Below, one piece after another: positions 17,845 through 25,984 of a DNA stretch of 64,000 nucleotides. The stretch is from Nitrosospira multiformis (GTDB lineage Bacteria > Pseudomonadota > Gammaproteobacteria > Burkholderiales > Nitrosomonadaceae): positions 62,001 through 126,000 of the forward strand of contig JAFKJB010000009.1 of the NCBI GenBank assembly GCA_017306155.1, in the 5' to 3' direction. Each line of letters opens with the position of its first letter. The stretch's first letter is position 1. Both the position numbers and the translations under genes were made by a program. A model generated the notes under the pieces. The model was not told the DNA's origin. It searched no databases and worked only from the letters and a program-made list of their open reading frames with translations.

Positions 17845-18315
17845 ATGGTGTGGCGTATCGTCACACACCGCTTCGCCGCTTCCGCATTTTCCGGCGAAGG
17901 CGCACGGCTGTTCGGTGGCCGCTGGAACCGCAAGGGCGAGCCGGTAGTGTACACGGCTCAGAGCAGGTCCCTCGCCTTTCTCGAAATGCTTGTCCAGGAC
18001 GAGCCGCTGCGCGCCAATTATCTGCTGATACCTGCGGAAATTCCTGGCGATATTGCCAAACTGGAAATCGATGCCGGACAGCTTCCTGAGAACTGGCGAA
18101 CCCTCGAGAGCCGTAGAAACCTCGAGGAAATCGGCAGCCGATGGTTGCGCGATGCCAGGTACTGCGTGCTGGATGTCCCCAGTGCCGTAATTCCTGCCGA
18201 GCGAAACCTGCTGCTTAACCCCGCTCATCCCGATTTCCCCAGAATCCGGATAGGTCAACCGGAAAGCCTCAAGAGCGATTTGCGGCTGCTGCGGAATTTA
18301 TCCGCAGCAAGGTGA
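17845..18315 (+). CDS. RES-domain toxin (NAD-degrading type)
   Basis: RES toxins deplete NAD+ (phosphorylase or glycohydrolase activity) or ADP-ribosylate targets. The 156-residue product has the conserved arginine in FGGRWNRKG, the tyrosine/serine segment VVYTAQSRSLAFLEML with the active-site glutamate, and the C-terminal NPAHPDFPRIRI motif. ATG 17845 is my choice, although a TTG at 17836 overlapping the antitoxin stop (TTGA) is also possible. Upstream antitoxin and immediate coupling make this an intact xre-res type II toxin-antitoxin module of the MbcTA/ParST type. Confidence 0.88.
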   Translation: MVWRIVTHRFAASAFSGEGARLFGGRWNRKGEPVVYTAQSRSLAFLEMLVQDEPLRANYLLIPAEIPGDIAKLEIDAGQLPENWRTLESRRNLEEIGSRWLRDARYCVLDVPSAVIPAERNLLLNPAHPDFPRIRIGQPESLKSDLRLLRNLSAAR

Positions 18316-18357
18316 ACAAGGGATATCTTCGGTGCGTAGTCGATGCAGGAAGCCCAT

Positions 18358-18801
18358 TCAGTTACTGACCGGCACATAAACCAGATTGAGGCTTTCCACC
18401 TCCACCGGCCATGGAGCACGTGGTGGCTTGCCCGGTTCATCCACTTTCAGGCATAACGCTACGTGGTCGCCCACAATTGCGTTCCTGGGAAGAGGAATGG
18501 TGTAGGTTGCCGCCGCTGCTTCATGGTGTAGTGTTCCTGGTGCGCCATACGGCGACACGGTGCCGAACAGGGTTCCATCCGGCGCGGTGACGCGAATTTC
18601 CGCTCCCTCGGATAAGGTGCGCGTACGCACTTCAACCCAGACTCTTTCATTGCTCGAAACCGGGCGTGGAAGCGTGAGTTCGATCACCCCCTGTTGCGCC
18701 CCGATCTGGGCAGAAGCATTGTTCTCCCATATGGCCGAGAATAACAGAACAGCAATTACCATGGCGCAACGTAACTGCTGTCTGCATTTCGACGCGATCA
18801 A
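18358..18801 (-). CDS. secreted protein encoded with tyrosinase, unknown function
   Basis: This 147-residue protein has a signal peptide (CAMVIAVLLFSAIWENNASA) and a mature part rich in beta-strand (GVIELTLPRPVSSNERVWVEV ... PDGTLFGTVSPYGAPG). I do not recognise a family. The final segment of the tyrosinase preceding it also looks like beta-sandwich, and the two resemble each other loosely (TYTIPLPRNAIVGD versus VTFTVPLSGAIEAM). Its ATG overlaps the tyrosinase stop as ATGA, so the two are made together. A role as a caddie- or accessory-like partner in the periplasm is possible but unproven. Confidence 0.7.
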   Translation of the reverse strand: MIASKCRQQLRCAMVIAVLLFSAIWENNASAQIGAQQGVIELTLPRPVSSNERVWVEVRTRTLSEGAEIRVTAPDGTLFGTVSPYGAPGTLHHEAAAATYTIPLPRNAIVGDHVALCLKVDEPGKPPRAPWPVEVESLNLVYVPVSN

Positions 18802-20498
18802 TGCGCCTCCACGACAATGGAAAGTACCTCGGCCTTCAGTTCCGTGTCATGTGTTGCTGAAAGTACTCCCGGCTTTACCGTTCGCATTCGCTCCGAAACA
18901 ATCCGGATATTCAACGCCCCACTGGCGGCAAGCTGCGCATTCTGCCGCATTGCCTCGATCGCGCCCGATAGAGGCACGGTAAAGGTAACCGGGGCCTGTA
19001 TGGTGTGATGACCGAACATCGAGAGCGTGCCGACATAGTGAGGGCTTGAGGGATCCGTTCGACTGCTCCCATCATCCACCATCACGGCAAAATCATGATG
19101 GTGCGCCAGCGGCGGCAGCGCCAGGGTGATCTTCGCATACAAGCGTGGCGCTTCCGCCTGCGCGCTCAGGCCAAGCAGCGGGGACGGAAGTGTCACGACA
19201 GCGCTTGCCGCCTGCTCTCCGCTTACCACGGAACGGCTGATCCGGGCCCGGGCGCTCTCGGCGGGCATGGCTGCGCCCATCAATGAAGCGGACATGGGAG
19301 GTGCAACCACTTCCTCGCCGGAGCCGGGCTCGTAGTCGTAATTGAAATCCCCGATGGTTGCGTAGTTCCCGGCAGTTCTTTTCTTCACCGGCTTTCCCTT
19401 TGCATCGACAAAGAACAGAAACGGCTCTCCCGACCAAGCGTCAAAGTCCACGCCTTCGGGCAGGGCAGGGTATCCCCTCGCCAACTGCTTGCGGGTCCAT
19501 ACGTCCCAAAGCCGGTCGATATTCGCGTGGTGCAGGAAAAAAAGCGGATCGACAGGCGATAGATTGGCTTGCATGAAGCCCCCGCTGTTGGTGGTGTTGC
19601 CCTTGGGATCGGTAAAGATGCCGCCGACGCAGTTGTGCACCCTGTTGTGCGGTTGCCCTTCCAGCACGCCAAATCCGGTCAGGGCACTGTGACCCAGGGT
19701 CTTCGGACTCGCAAACGTGAGGAAATCGCGAGGCGCCAGCGCGTCCAGCAATGTTTGCAGGGAGACGGCCTTCGTTGTTTTTTCATCAAGCTCCGGTTTT
19801 TCCGGGGTCACGCCGCGCGCCTGTTTCAGATCGAAAAAGAAGCGGCCTCTCGGGTCGTTGATCATATCGAACCACAGATCCTCAGGGGAGCGGATTCCCC
19901 GGGCGAGGAGCTGGCCATACTGCGTCTCATCATCGAATTCACCATTCGGCCCAAAAATGCGCTTCCAGTAATCCGCCCTGGCGATCACCCCGCGAAAGCG
20001 GTTCTGAAAGTCGCGCGAGGTTGCAATATAGGCCGGATGGGTGGGATTGAGCACATCCTCGAACATGACGGCGGGCACGCGTGCACGAAAGGGACTGTTG
20101 GGGTCGGTATTCTCAGTCCAGTCCCAATAGGGAAGGGCAAACTCCGGGTCGCCGCTGAGCTCACGGCAAATCTGCTCGAACCAGCCGATATAGCCGCGGT
20201 GCCAAACCAGAAACCACCAGTTGCCATGCGGGCAATCCATGGTGTGAGTAAGCGCGATGCGATACCAGTTGCGCGGATCCTCCGGCGGGAGCTTGAGCAT
20301 CCTGGCGATAGCCCTCTTGTAGCTTTCGATGGTGCGCTTTGCCTCCGGGCTCAGAACGTTCAAACGCCGATATTTCGCTTTCGCTTGCGCCGAGGCTGCG
20401 AAGGGCAGGGCGGAAGCGCCGATGGCGGCGGTGGTCGCCGCTGCGGCTTTCAGGAAATTACGCCGGGACATGGTGGATAAGAGTAATTTTGGCTGCAT
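18798..20498 (-). CDS. tyrosinase family oxidase with Tat signal
   Basis: This is a 566-residue type 3 copper protein that would oxidise phenols to quinones. The N-terminus carries a twin-arginine signal (MSRRNFLKAAAATTAAIGASALPFAASAQA). The CuA site is seen in HTMDCPHGNWWFLVWHRGYI and the CuB site in HNRVHNCVGG plus DPLFFLHHANIDRLWDVW, giving six histidine ligands. A C-terminal beta-rich extension of ~200 residues (from about residue 370) follows, as in long bacterial tyrosinases and plant polyphenol oxidases. The downstream secreted partner gene overlaps by 4 bp. The physiological substrate is unknown. Confidence 0.92.
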   Translation of the reverse strand: MQPKLLLSTMSRRNFLKAAAATTAAIGASALPFAASAQAKAKYRRLNVLSPEAKRTIESYKRAIARMLKLPPEDPRNWYRIALTHTMDCPHGNWWFLVWHRGYIGWFEQICRELSGDPEFALPYWDWTENTDPNSPFRARVPAVMFEDVLNPTHPAYIATSRDFQNRFRGVIARADYWKRIFGPNGEFDDETQYGQLLARGIRSPEDLWFDMINDPRGRFFFDLKQARGVTPEKPELDEKTTKAVSLQTLLDALAPRDFLTFASPKTLGHSALTGFGVLEGQPHNRVHNCVGGIFTDPKGNTTNSGGFMQANLSPVDPLFFLHHANIDRLWDVWTRKQLARGYPALPEGVDFDAWSGEPFLFFVDAKGKPVKKRTAGNYATIGDFNYDYEPGSGEEVVAPPMSASLMGAAMPAESARARISRSVVSGEQAASAVVTLPSPLLGLSAQAEAPRLYAKITLALPPLAHHHDFAVMVDDGSSRTDPSSPHYVGTLSMFGHHTIQAPVTFTVPLSGAIEAMRQNAQLAASGALNIRIVSERMRTVKPGVLSATHDTELKAEVLSIVVEAH

Positions 20499-21029
20499 GG
20501 ATTGAACCCTGTTTATTGATTATTTATTCTGGATAAAGTTTATATGGATAAGGCCTGGCGGGATGGCGAGCACGGGTGCGCAATCTCCCTCAAACGCGGA
20601 ACGACGGGAAATTAAAAGAACCTTTCCAAAAGAATCTTTCTTTCAGTGATGCATTTCAGCCTCATGCCTTGTCCGGTTCAGGCATTTGACATATGGCGCA
20701 AAGAATCAGGATTAAATAACCAAATGGAAGTCAGGGGTAGCTGTAAAATCTTACAGGTAGTGGTTTGTGCTGACGGTGTGTAGACGAAACTCTCTGGGAA
20801 GGTGGAGTGGAGATGATGTGGAGCGGAAATCGGAAGGTAACCGATATCCAATAACAACTCGTTCTCCTGCCACAATCCTGATCAGTGCAGAAAACTCAAG
20901 CCTGGACGTGAGGTTAGGGAATTATCAACAGGGCTATCCACGGGCTATCCACGCCAATCGGGGAAAACTTCATTTGGGGGTCAGGTTTCAAGAAAGTGAG
21001 TTGTCTCACCGTTGTCCTGTGTCGCCCCC
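20499..21029. other. intergenic stretch with no clear gene
   Basis: About 530 bases without a convincing gene. A frame at 20767-21051 is open but has no family resemblance and no good Shine-Dalgarno. The 5' part should contain the tyrosinase promoter. At 20931-20952 the sequence GGGCTATCCAC occurs twice in tandem (11-bp period), next to TTATCAACA at 20922-20930. These resemble degenerate DnaA boxes. Confidence 0.4.
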
Positions 21030-21032
21030 ACT

Positions 21033-21140
21033 CTGGAAATGGCGGCGATGATACGTGAGGTGGTCGAGACCGACGAGTATGTGTCGGCGAGCGAAGTCAT
21101 GCGGGAGACCTTGGAACGAAACCGGGACCGCCCTCAGCCA
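21033..21140 (+). pseudogene. ParD/CopG-type antitoxin fragment
   Basis: The frame reads LEMAAMIREVVETDEYVSASEVMRETLERNRDR, which is the central ribbon-helix-helix plus helix region of ParD-type antitoxins (compare SGRYGSASEAIRAGLRLLEERE in the intact gene 150 bases downstream). The N-terminal strand is missing, and beyond residue 35 the frame leaves the family. It is therefore a decayed antitoxin, possibly from an earlier copy of the neighbouring module. Confidence 0.6.
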
Positions 21141-21287
21141 CGCCCGCACAGTCGGGAGTGGGCGCACCAGATATGCAAGTCTCGATACCCATTTGGCTGC
21201 ACAGCCCCTAAGTCCTCATATTTGAATTGCCCTTGATACCAATAAATATTATATTTAGGTATTACGGTTTGATTCATGGAGAAAACC

Positions 21288-21530
21288 ATGCCAATACAGA
21301 AAAATACCAGTGTCACGCTGGGCGATCATTTCGAGAAGTTTCTCGTCCATCAAATCGAATCGGGGCGTTACGGCTCAGCCAGCGAAGCGATACGCGCCGG
21401 CCTTCGCCTGTTGGAAGAGCGTGAGGCCAAATTGGAAGCATTGCGCCGCGCTTTGAGCGAGGGCGAGCAAAGCGGCCCTGCTGATTATTCCCTGCAAAAC
21501 ATACTGGATGAACTGGAAAGCGAAGGCTAG
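21288..21530 (+). CDS. ParD-family antitoxin
   Basis: This is an 80-residue ribbon-helix-helix antitoxin: MPIQKNTSVTLGDHFEKFLV is the DNA-binding strand-helix part, SGRYGSASEAIRAGLRLLEEREAKL the second helix, and the acidic tail YSLQNILDELESEG the toxin-binding segment. ATG 21288 is preferred over 21276 because GGAGA lies six bases upstream of it. It should bind its own promoter and neutralise the ParE encoded next. The next gene begins directly after the stop (TAGATG) but is frameshifted in this sequence. Confidence 0.9.
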   Translation: MPIQKNTSVTLGDHFEKFLVHQIESGRYGSASEAIRAGLRLLEEREAKLEALRRALSEGEQSGPADYSLQNILDELESEG

Positions 21531-21823
21531 ATGGGGCGTTCATCCTCACACAGAAAGCCAGGGACGACCTGCTTGCCATTGGCTGTTACACGCGCAAGCA
21601 ATGGGGCAAGGCTCAGCAGAAACATTATTTGACCCAGCTCGACAGCGCCTTTCATGATCTGGCGGACAAGCCCGGCCTGGGCCGGGCTTGTGACGATATC
21701 CGGGAAGGTTATTTCAAATATGGGGTCGGCAAGCATGTTATTTTTTACCGTCACGCCGGAAAAGAGCGGATCGAGATTGTCCGCATCCTGCATGGCAGAA
21801 TGGATATCGAACAGCATCTGTAG
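21531..21823 (+). pseudogene. ParE-family toxin, frameshifted after the start codon
   Basis: A ParE toxin frame (GAFILTQKARDDLLAIGCYT ... IREGYFKYGVGKHVIFYR ... IVRILHGRMDIEQHL) runs to the stop at 21823. It has no usable start: upstream it is open only to 21512, without ATG, GTG or TTG. The ATG at 21531, placed exactly where the toxin should begin after the antitoxin stop, is in another frame. One extra G in the GGGG run at 21533-21536 would give M-G-A-F-I-L-T and join the frames. Either the toxin is inactivated, or this is a sequencing error in a homopolymer. An internal ATG at 21629 would yield only 64 residues. Confidence 0.75.
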
Positions 21824-21943
21824 TTCTGTTTTCCGTTAACGGCTCTGATTCTATTGCCGCCGAAAGCACAGAATTTCGGTGCAAATTGCGATTGCAGCAG
21901 GGGAAGGCTTTCCCCATAGCATACTGGAAGGAGTATAGAAATC

Positions 21944-22207
21944 ATGGCTAAACGAACATACCGACAATTCAGGGAGGTGGAGGAAGAGTATTTCCGCAAC
22001 CACCCCGAGGAAATTGACCCCTACCTCGGCGAGATTTTCGATGCTTATGCGGAGGATCACGATTCGCCATCCCTGCTGCCATCGCTACGGGTTATCGCCA
22101 AGGTAAAAGGCATCAGCAACATTGTCCAGGAGACCGGGTTGACGCGACAGGGCATTCAGCATGCCTTATCCAGCAAGGGGAATCCGCGTTTCGATAATGT
22201 CAATTAA
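21944..22207 (+). pseudogene. antidote-type (HigA-like, TIGR02684-type) antitoxin with frameshifted C-terminus
   Basis: The 87-residue frame reads RTYRQFREVEEEYFRNHPEEIDPYLGEIFDAY..., then a Cro/C1-type HTH (IVQETGLTRQGIQHALSSKGNPRFDNVN). It stops at a TAA at 22205-22207 inside AATTAATT. Removing one of the two AATT units (22202-22209) restores the expected ending SIMNALGYRL and an open frame to a TAG at 22272-22274. A 4-bp tandem duplication has therefore probably cut off the last ~21 residues. GGAGTATAGAAATC precedes the ATG. No toxin partner is visible on either side. Confidence 0.75.
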
Positions 22208-22274
22208 TTCGATTATGAACGCGCTTGGCTACCGCCTAGTGCCGGATAAGCTCGACAACGGCCAGCATATCTAG

Positions 22275-22442
22275 GCTACAGAGACCCCTGTTGAATTTCC
22301 TTTAAGCCTGACGCGCATCGAGCGATTCCACACTAAAATGGAAATGCTCTTGCGCCGTACCTATGGCTTCAGGAATTTTGAGAATTACCGCATGAGGGTC
22401 CTGGCTCAATACGGTTGGAACGGCGTGATCAACCGGGTCTGA
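22275..22442 (+). pseudogene. transposase C-terminal remnant
   Basis: The frame ending in TGA at 22442 reads RIERFHTKMEMLLRRTYGFR then NFENYRMRVLAQYGWNG. The RR.YGFRNFENYR.RV pattern is the C-terminal tail of DDE transposases of the ISL3-like kind. Nothing upstream continues it. It is a 50-residue scrap of an insertion sequence and supports the reading of this patch as decayed accessory DNA. The family assignment is from memory. Confidence 0.6.
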
Positions 22443-22503
22443 TGAATGACCCATCCCTCGTTAATGGGAAAGGGCCGGGAGTCTTCAAGCGAGCGATTTC
22501 AAG

Positions 22504-22595
22504 TGGCGGAGAGAGAGGGATTCGAACCCTCGGTACGGTTTGACCCGTACGCACGCTTTCCAGGCGTGTACCTTAAACCACTCGGCCATCTCTCC
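22504..22595 (-). tRNA. tRNA-Ser (GGA)
   Basis: On the reverse strand the acceptor GGAGAGA (5' end at 22595) pairs with TCTCTCC. The D-arm has GAGTGGTTTAAGG, and the anticodon loop CTGGAAA gives the anticodon GGA, which reads UCC/UCU. There is a long variable arm as required for serine, and the T-arm carries GGTTCGAATCC. The discriminator is G at 22507, and the CCA end is encoded at 22504-22506. It is the end point of a decayed accessory patch, and such tRNA genes are common integration sites. Confidence 0.95.
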
Positions 22596-22751
22596 TGTTG
22601 AGGGTTCCAGGAAAGGAACCCGGCAAAGGGCGCAAAGGATACACCAGAACGCTATCCCCGGCAACTTTGCGGTAGTATAGCTGAAAGCGCTCATCCATAT
22701 CGGCGGTCCTCGAATCCTTTTACCTCAGAAAAAACAGAAACAGGAAGTTGC

Positions 22752-23279
22752 ATGCAGATCAAATCCCGCATCCGCACCATCGCGCACTATCCTCATGAAG
22801 GCATCATGTTCCGCGACATCACCACGTTGCTGAAAGACCCGGTCGGGTTGCGCGCGACGGTTCAGGAAATCGCCAATCGCTACAAGAGCATGAAAATCGA
22901 GAAAGTGGCCGGGATCGAGTCGCGCGGTTTCATCATTGGCGCACCGGTTGCCTACGAGCTTGGCGTGGGTTTTGTGCCGGTGCGCAAGAAGGGCAAGCTG
23001 CCCGCCGAAACGCGCGGGCGCGATTACCAGCTGGAATACGGCAGCGACCGCATTGAGATTCATGTGGATGCGATTCAGAAGGGCGACCGGGTGCTGCTGT
23101 TGGATGATCTGATCGCTACCGGCGGAACGGCGGAGGCTGCTGCGGGATTGATACAGGAAATGGGAGGCGAGGTGGTGGAGTGCGGTTTTGTCATCGACCT
23201 GCCGGATATCGGGGGCAGGGCCCGGCTGGAAAATCGGGGGCTCAAGGTGTTTGCGCTGTGCGAGTTTGAAGGAAACTGA
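22752..23279 (+). CDS. apt: adenine phosphoribosyltransferase
   Basis: It salvages adenine to AMP using PRPP. The 175-residue protein starts MQIKSRIRTIAHYPHEGIMFRDITTLLKDP, the family hallmark, has the adenine/dimer loop KVAGIESRGFIIGAPVAYEL and the PRPP-binding VLLLDDLIATGGTAEAA. The length is normal. An AGGAAGT Shine-Dalgarno precedes the ATG. Confidence 0.96.
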   Translation: MQIKSRIRTIAHYPHEGIMFRDITTLLKDPVGLRATVQEIANRYKSMKIEKVAGIESRGFIIGAPVAYELGVGFVPVRKKGKLPAETRGRDYQLEYGSDRIEIHVDAIQKGDRVLLLDDLIATGGTAEAAAGLIQEMGGEVVECGFVIDLPDIGGRARLENRGLKVFALCEFEGN

Positions 23280-23348
23280 TCTCCGACCGGATGGAGTCTA
23301 TAATGGGTTATATAAACGCATTATCTATGGTCAAGAAGGATACTCACA

Positions 23349-23957
23349 GTGTGTGTTGTCCTGTTACTGATCTTCATACTGGGCCCGATCGCATCCTTGG
23401 CCGCTCAGGCGCACGATTATGCGGCGTGGTCAAAAAAGAACCCTGATGGCTCGTGGACGCGGATTACGGAAATTGCTGTTGCCGCCTCGTCTCTTCCCCA
23501 TCTGGAGCCTAGGGATATCGGCAAATTTTGCCCGGCCTATAAGCATTTGCCAAGCAAAAAAAGAATCCGGTTCTGGGTGGGTCTGCTTTCGTCCATGGCG
23601 GAATTCGAAAGTACCTTTAATCCTGAAGCGGCTGCCAGAGGACCCTCCAAAGATGTATTCAGAAGGCGGGATACAAATCGAGGGCTGCTGCAAATATCAA
23701 AAGAAAGTGCAAACCAGCCGGGCTATAGCTGTGGCATCGAGAAGGCAAAACATCTGCACGATCCCGCCATTCATCTCCCTTGTGCGGTAAAAATATTGTC
23801 TACATGGGTCAGTGCTGACCGCGTAATAGCCTCTTATGAGGGGAATAAAAAAACCAGGGGTGGAGGGCGCTATTGGGCTGTGCTCCAGGAAAAAAACGGC
23901 CGCCTGCCTGCAATATCGAGTTTCACCAGGAATCTGCCCTTCTGCCGGAAGGGGTGA
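23349..23957 (+). CDS. lytic transglycosylase-like (SLT domain) exported protein
   Basis: This 202-residue protein starts at a GTG with a hydrophobic signal segment (VLLLIFILGPIASLAAQA). The mature part contains the catalytic-glutamate context GLLSSMAEFESTFNPEAAA and the RGLLQIS segment typical of goose-lysozyme-like SLT folds, followed by ASYEG. It would cleave peptidoglycan glycan strands in the periplasm. Unlike most such enzymes it carries four cysteines, possibly in disulphides. Sequence identity to well-known Slt proteins looks low, so the assignment rests on these motifs. Confidence 0.7.
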   Translation: MCVVLLLIFILGPIASLAAQAHDYAAWSKKNPDGSWTRITEIAVAASSLPHLEPRDIGKFCPAYKHLPSKKRIRFWVGLLSSMAEFESTFNPEAAARGPSKDVFRRRDTNRGLLQISKESANQPGYSCGIEKAKHLHDPAIHLPCAVKILSTWVSADRVIASYEGNKKTRGGGRYWAVLQEKNGRLPAISSFTRNLPFCRKG

Positions 23958-24042
23958 ATGAATTTCCTGCCCGGCCCGGAGGCGCTGGTTCGATGCTTTT
24001 GGGGCGGCACCAGCGTTGCCAATCATTGAGTTTTTCGGTTTT

Positions 24043-25734
24043 CTAGAACCTGAAGTTGTACTGGACGTAGAACAGGTCAGGCGAGATGCGTGGCGCCCGC
24101 GCTTTCAGGAAATCGCCGGCAAAGAGTTTCGAATACCCTATCAGCACGTCTCCGTGCCGGTCGACGTGTATGTTGAAGCGGAAATCGATCTCATCCCCCA
24201 CGTAGCTGCCGGATTGTCCGGTTGCGTCTCTAAGGGTGGCGGCGCCCGCGGCGTTGTACAGGAAGTCGCGTTTGTTCGCCAGATAGAAGCGGTGGTACTG
24301 GGCGGTGAAATGGGTCCAGGTCAGAGGGTGCAGGTTGAGTTGGGCGTTGAAGTCGTGAATGTTCTGCCTACCCACGCGATCGATCCACCCGAGGTAATAA
24401 TTGCCGAAGGGGAAAAGCTGGTTGAAGGTTGTGCGGCTGCCATCGGTCAGATTGTTGTCGCCCGAGGCAAAATCGTAGCGCAGCCAGAATTGCGGGTTCA
24501 GCGGCTTTTCCTTGAAGTGGTAGCCAGCGCCGGAGGCAACGGCAAAGGCCGAGATATTCTGGTTGGAATACTGGCCGAACTGGTACATGCCCTCCAGTTC
24601 GTACAGGAACTGGTTGTAGTCTCCGGCCACGCGGCTGCCAAGGGTATGCGTGATCGAATCGCCCCTGACACCGGCTCTGCCCAAGGCAAGGTTGCGGTTG
24701 TCATCCAGGCTCAGAAAATAGAAATCGGCCAGGTGTCCTTTCATGGGCCTGTATGTTCCCCACAAGCCGAAGAATTCGCGCTTCTCATCCCAGTTATCGA
24801 AATTGTTTCTTTCGGTCACCAAGGGACGCACCCAGAATGCATCCAGGTCGAATGCGGGCGTGCGCCAGAATCCCTTCACCCCCTGGAAAGTGCGGCGGGC
24901 ATTGACCCAGTCGAGCGTGGAAATCAGTCGCTGCGAGCCGTAAAGCAATTCCTGCCGCCCCACGCGCAGATAAGCCGGGCCGTCCTTGACGTTGGCGATC
25001 TTGATGTCCGCAAAGAGATTCAGCATATCCGTGTGGTTGACATCCGTGACCAGCGGCGCCAATGCTTGGCCGAAAGTGCGCGCGTCCAGAAATTCCGCGA
25101 ACAGCCGGATCCGGTCCTGATACCAGAAGTCGGCATGGAAACGGCTGCGGATCATATGGTAGTTGTCGCTGGTATTGGTCAGACGCGAGTCGGATTCCCG
25201 CATATACCGGTACCAGAAGTTGCCGCCAAATGACAAAAGAAAGTCATCGCCAAGATAGATGCGCTTGACGGGGTCGAAAATATCCTTCTCATGCTCGGGC
25301 TTTTCGAGATAGCGGAAATCGATATCGAAAGCCGGCGTAGTCATGAGGGCATAGAGCGCATAGGGAGAAACGGGCGGGTTTTCACGCTTGTTGCCGGTTA
25401 TATGATCCCAAAGCGAGTAGTACCGCGGTCCTGAGGGGGCAATGATAAACATGCCCGGGCGGGAGGGGGCGGTTACAGGAGGCACTTTCGACCAGTCGAA
25501 GCGGCGGCTCCCGTCACTGCCCGTTGCAGGTATGGGTGTTTGCGATGTTGCCGGGACTACGGTGGCGCTGCCGGCGGGGGCGGGATCTGCCGCAGAAGCC
25601 TGGAATGTGAGGCTGAGCATGCCTGCCAGGCCGAATTTCACAAATGATCCCAGTGTACGTTGTGCAGGGCTTGAAAAACAGTTGGAGTTCCTGGCAGGAG
25701 TGAATGAAGCAGGCAGGCAATCAGGCAGACGCAT
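24043..25734 (-). CDS. alginate-export (AlgE-like) outer membrane porin
   Basis: This protein of up to 563 residues consists of repeated amphipathic strands separated by charged turns (YLRVGRQELLYGSQRLISTLDWVNARRTFQGV and similar) and ends in VQYNFRF, the aromatic C-terminus of an outer-membrane beta-barrel. The pattern fits the alginate_exp family, which is common in bacteria that do not make alginate. The annotated ATG leaves a signal peptide buried at residues 32-48. A GTG at 25641 gives the cleaner start VKFGLAGMLSLTFQASA and is likely the true one. The substrate is unknown. Confidence 0.8.
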   Translation of the reverse strand: MRLPDCLPASFTPARNSNCFSSPAQRTLGSFVKFGLAGMLSLTFQASAADPAPAGSATVVPATSQTPIPATGSDGSRRFDWSKVPPVTAPSRPGMFIIAPSGPRYYSLWDHITGNKRENPPVSPYALYALMTTPAFDIDFRYLEKPEHEKDIFDPVKRIYLGDDFLLSFGGNFWYRYMRESDSRLTNTSDNYHMIRSRFHADFWYQDRIRLFAEFLDARTFGQALAPLVTDVNHTDMLNLFADIKIANVKDGPAYLRVGRQELLYGSQRLISTLDWVNARRTFQGVKGFWRTPAFDLDAFWVRPLVTERNNFDNWDEKREFFGLWGTYRPMKGHLADFYFLSLDDNRNLALGRAGVRGDSITHTLGSRVAGDYNQFLYELEGMYQFGQYSNQNISAFAVASGAGYHFKEKPLNPQFWLRYDFASGDNNLTDGSRTTFNQLFPFGNYYLGWIDRVGRQNIHDFNAQLNLHPLTWTHFTAQYHRFYLANKRDFLYNAAGAATLRDATGQSGSYVGDEIDFRFNIHVDRHGDVLIGYSKLFAGDFLKARAPRISPDLFYVQYNFRF

Positions 25735-25984
25735 GGCGGGATTTCAGGGACCTCGGATAAAAAAATGCCCGCACTATAGCAAAGTCGGGCTGGATTTTGA
25801 ACAGATGGGCAAGCGCCACGGAATCCGGTTTCCGCCAAATGCTATCTCCGGCGCGCGCCATCTTTGGCAACTATAATGGCGAGTCAGAAATGGGAGAGCT
25901 GCGATCTTCTTTCTGCGGTGCTGTTCTCATCAGCATAGCCGTCATCTTATGCCAGGCCGATTTGAATCGAGGTAAGGGGCTCAC

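Noticed and set aside
17329..18258. 309-codon minus-strand frame opposite the Xre-RES pair
   Set aside because: Both plus-strand genes have strong family motifs and overlap as toxin-antitoxin pairs do.
24016..25233. 405-codon plus-strand frame
   Set aside because: It lies fully opposite the alginate-export-type porin, whose signal peptide, beta-strand pattern and C-terminal aromatic residue are convincing. This frame shows no family features.
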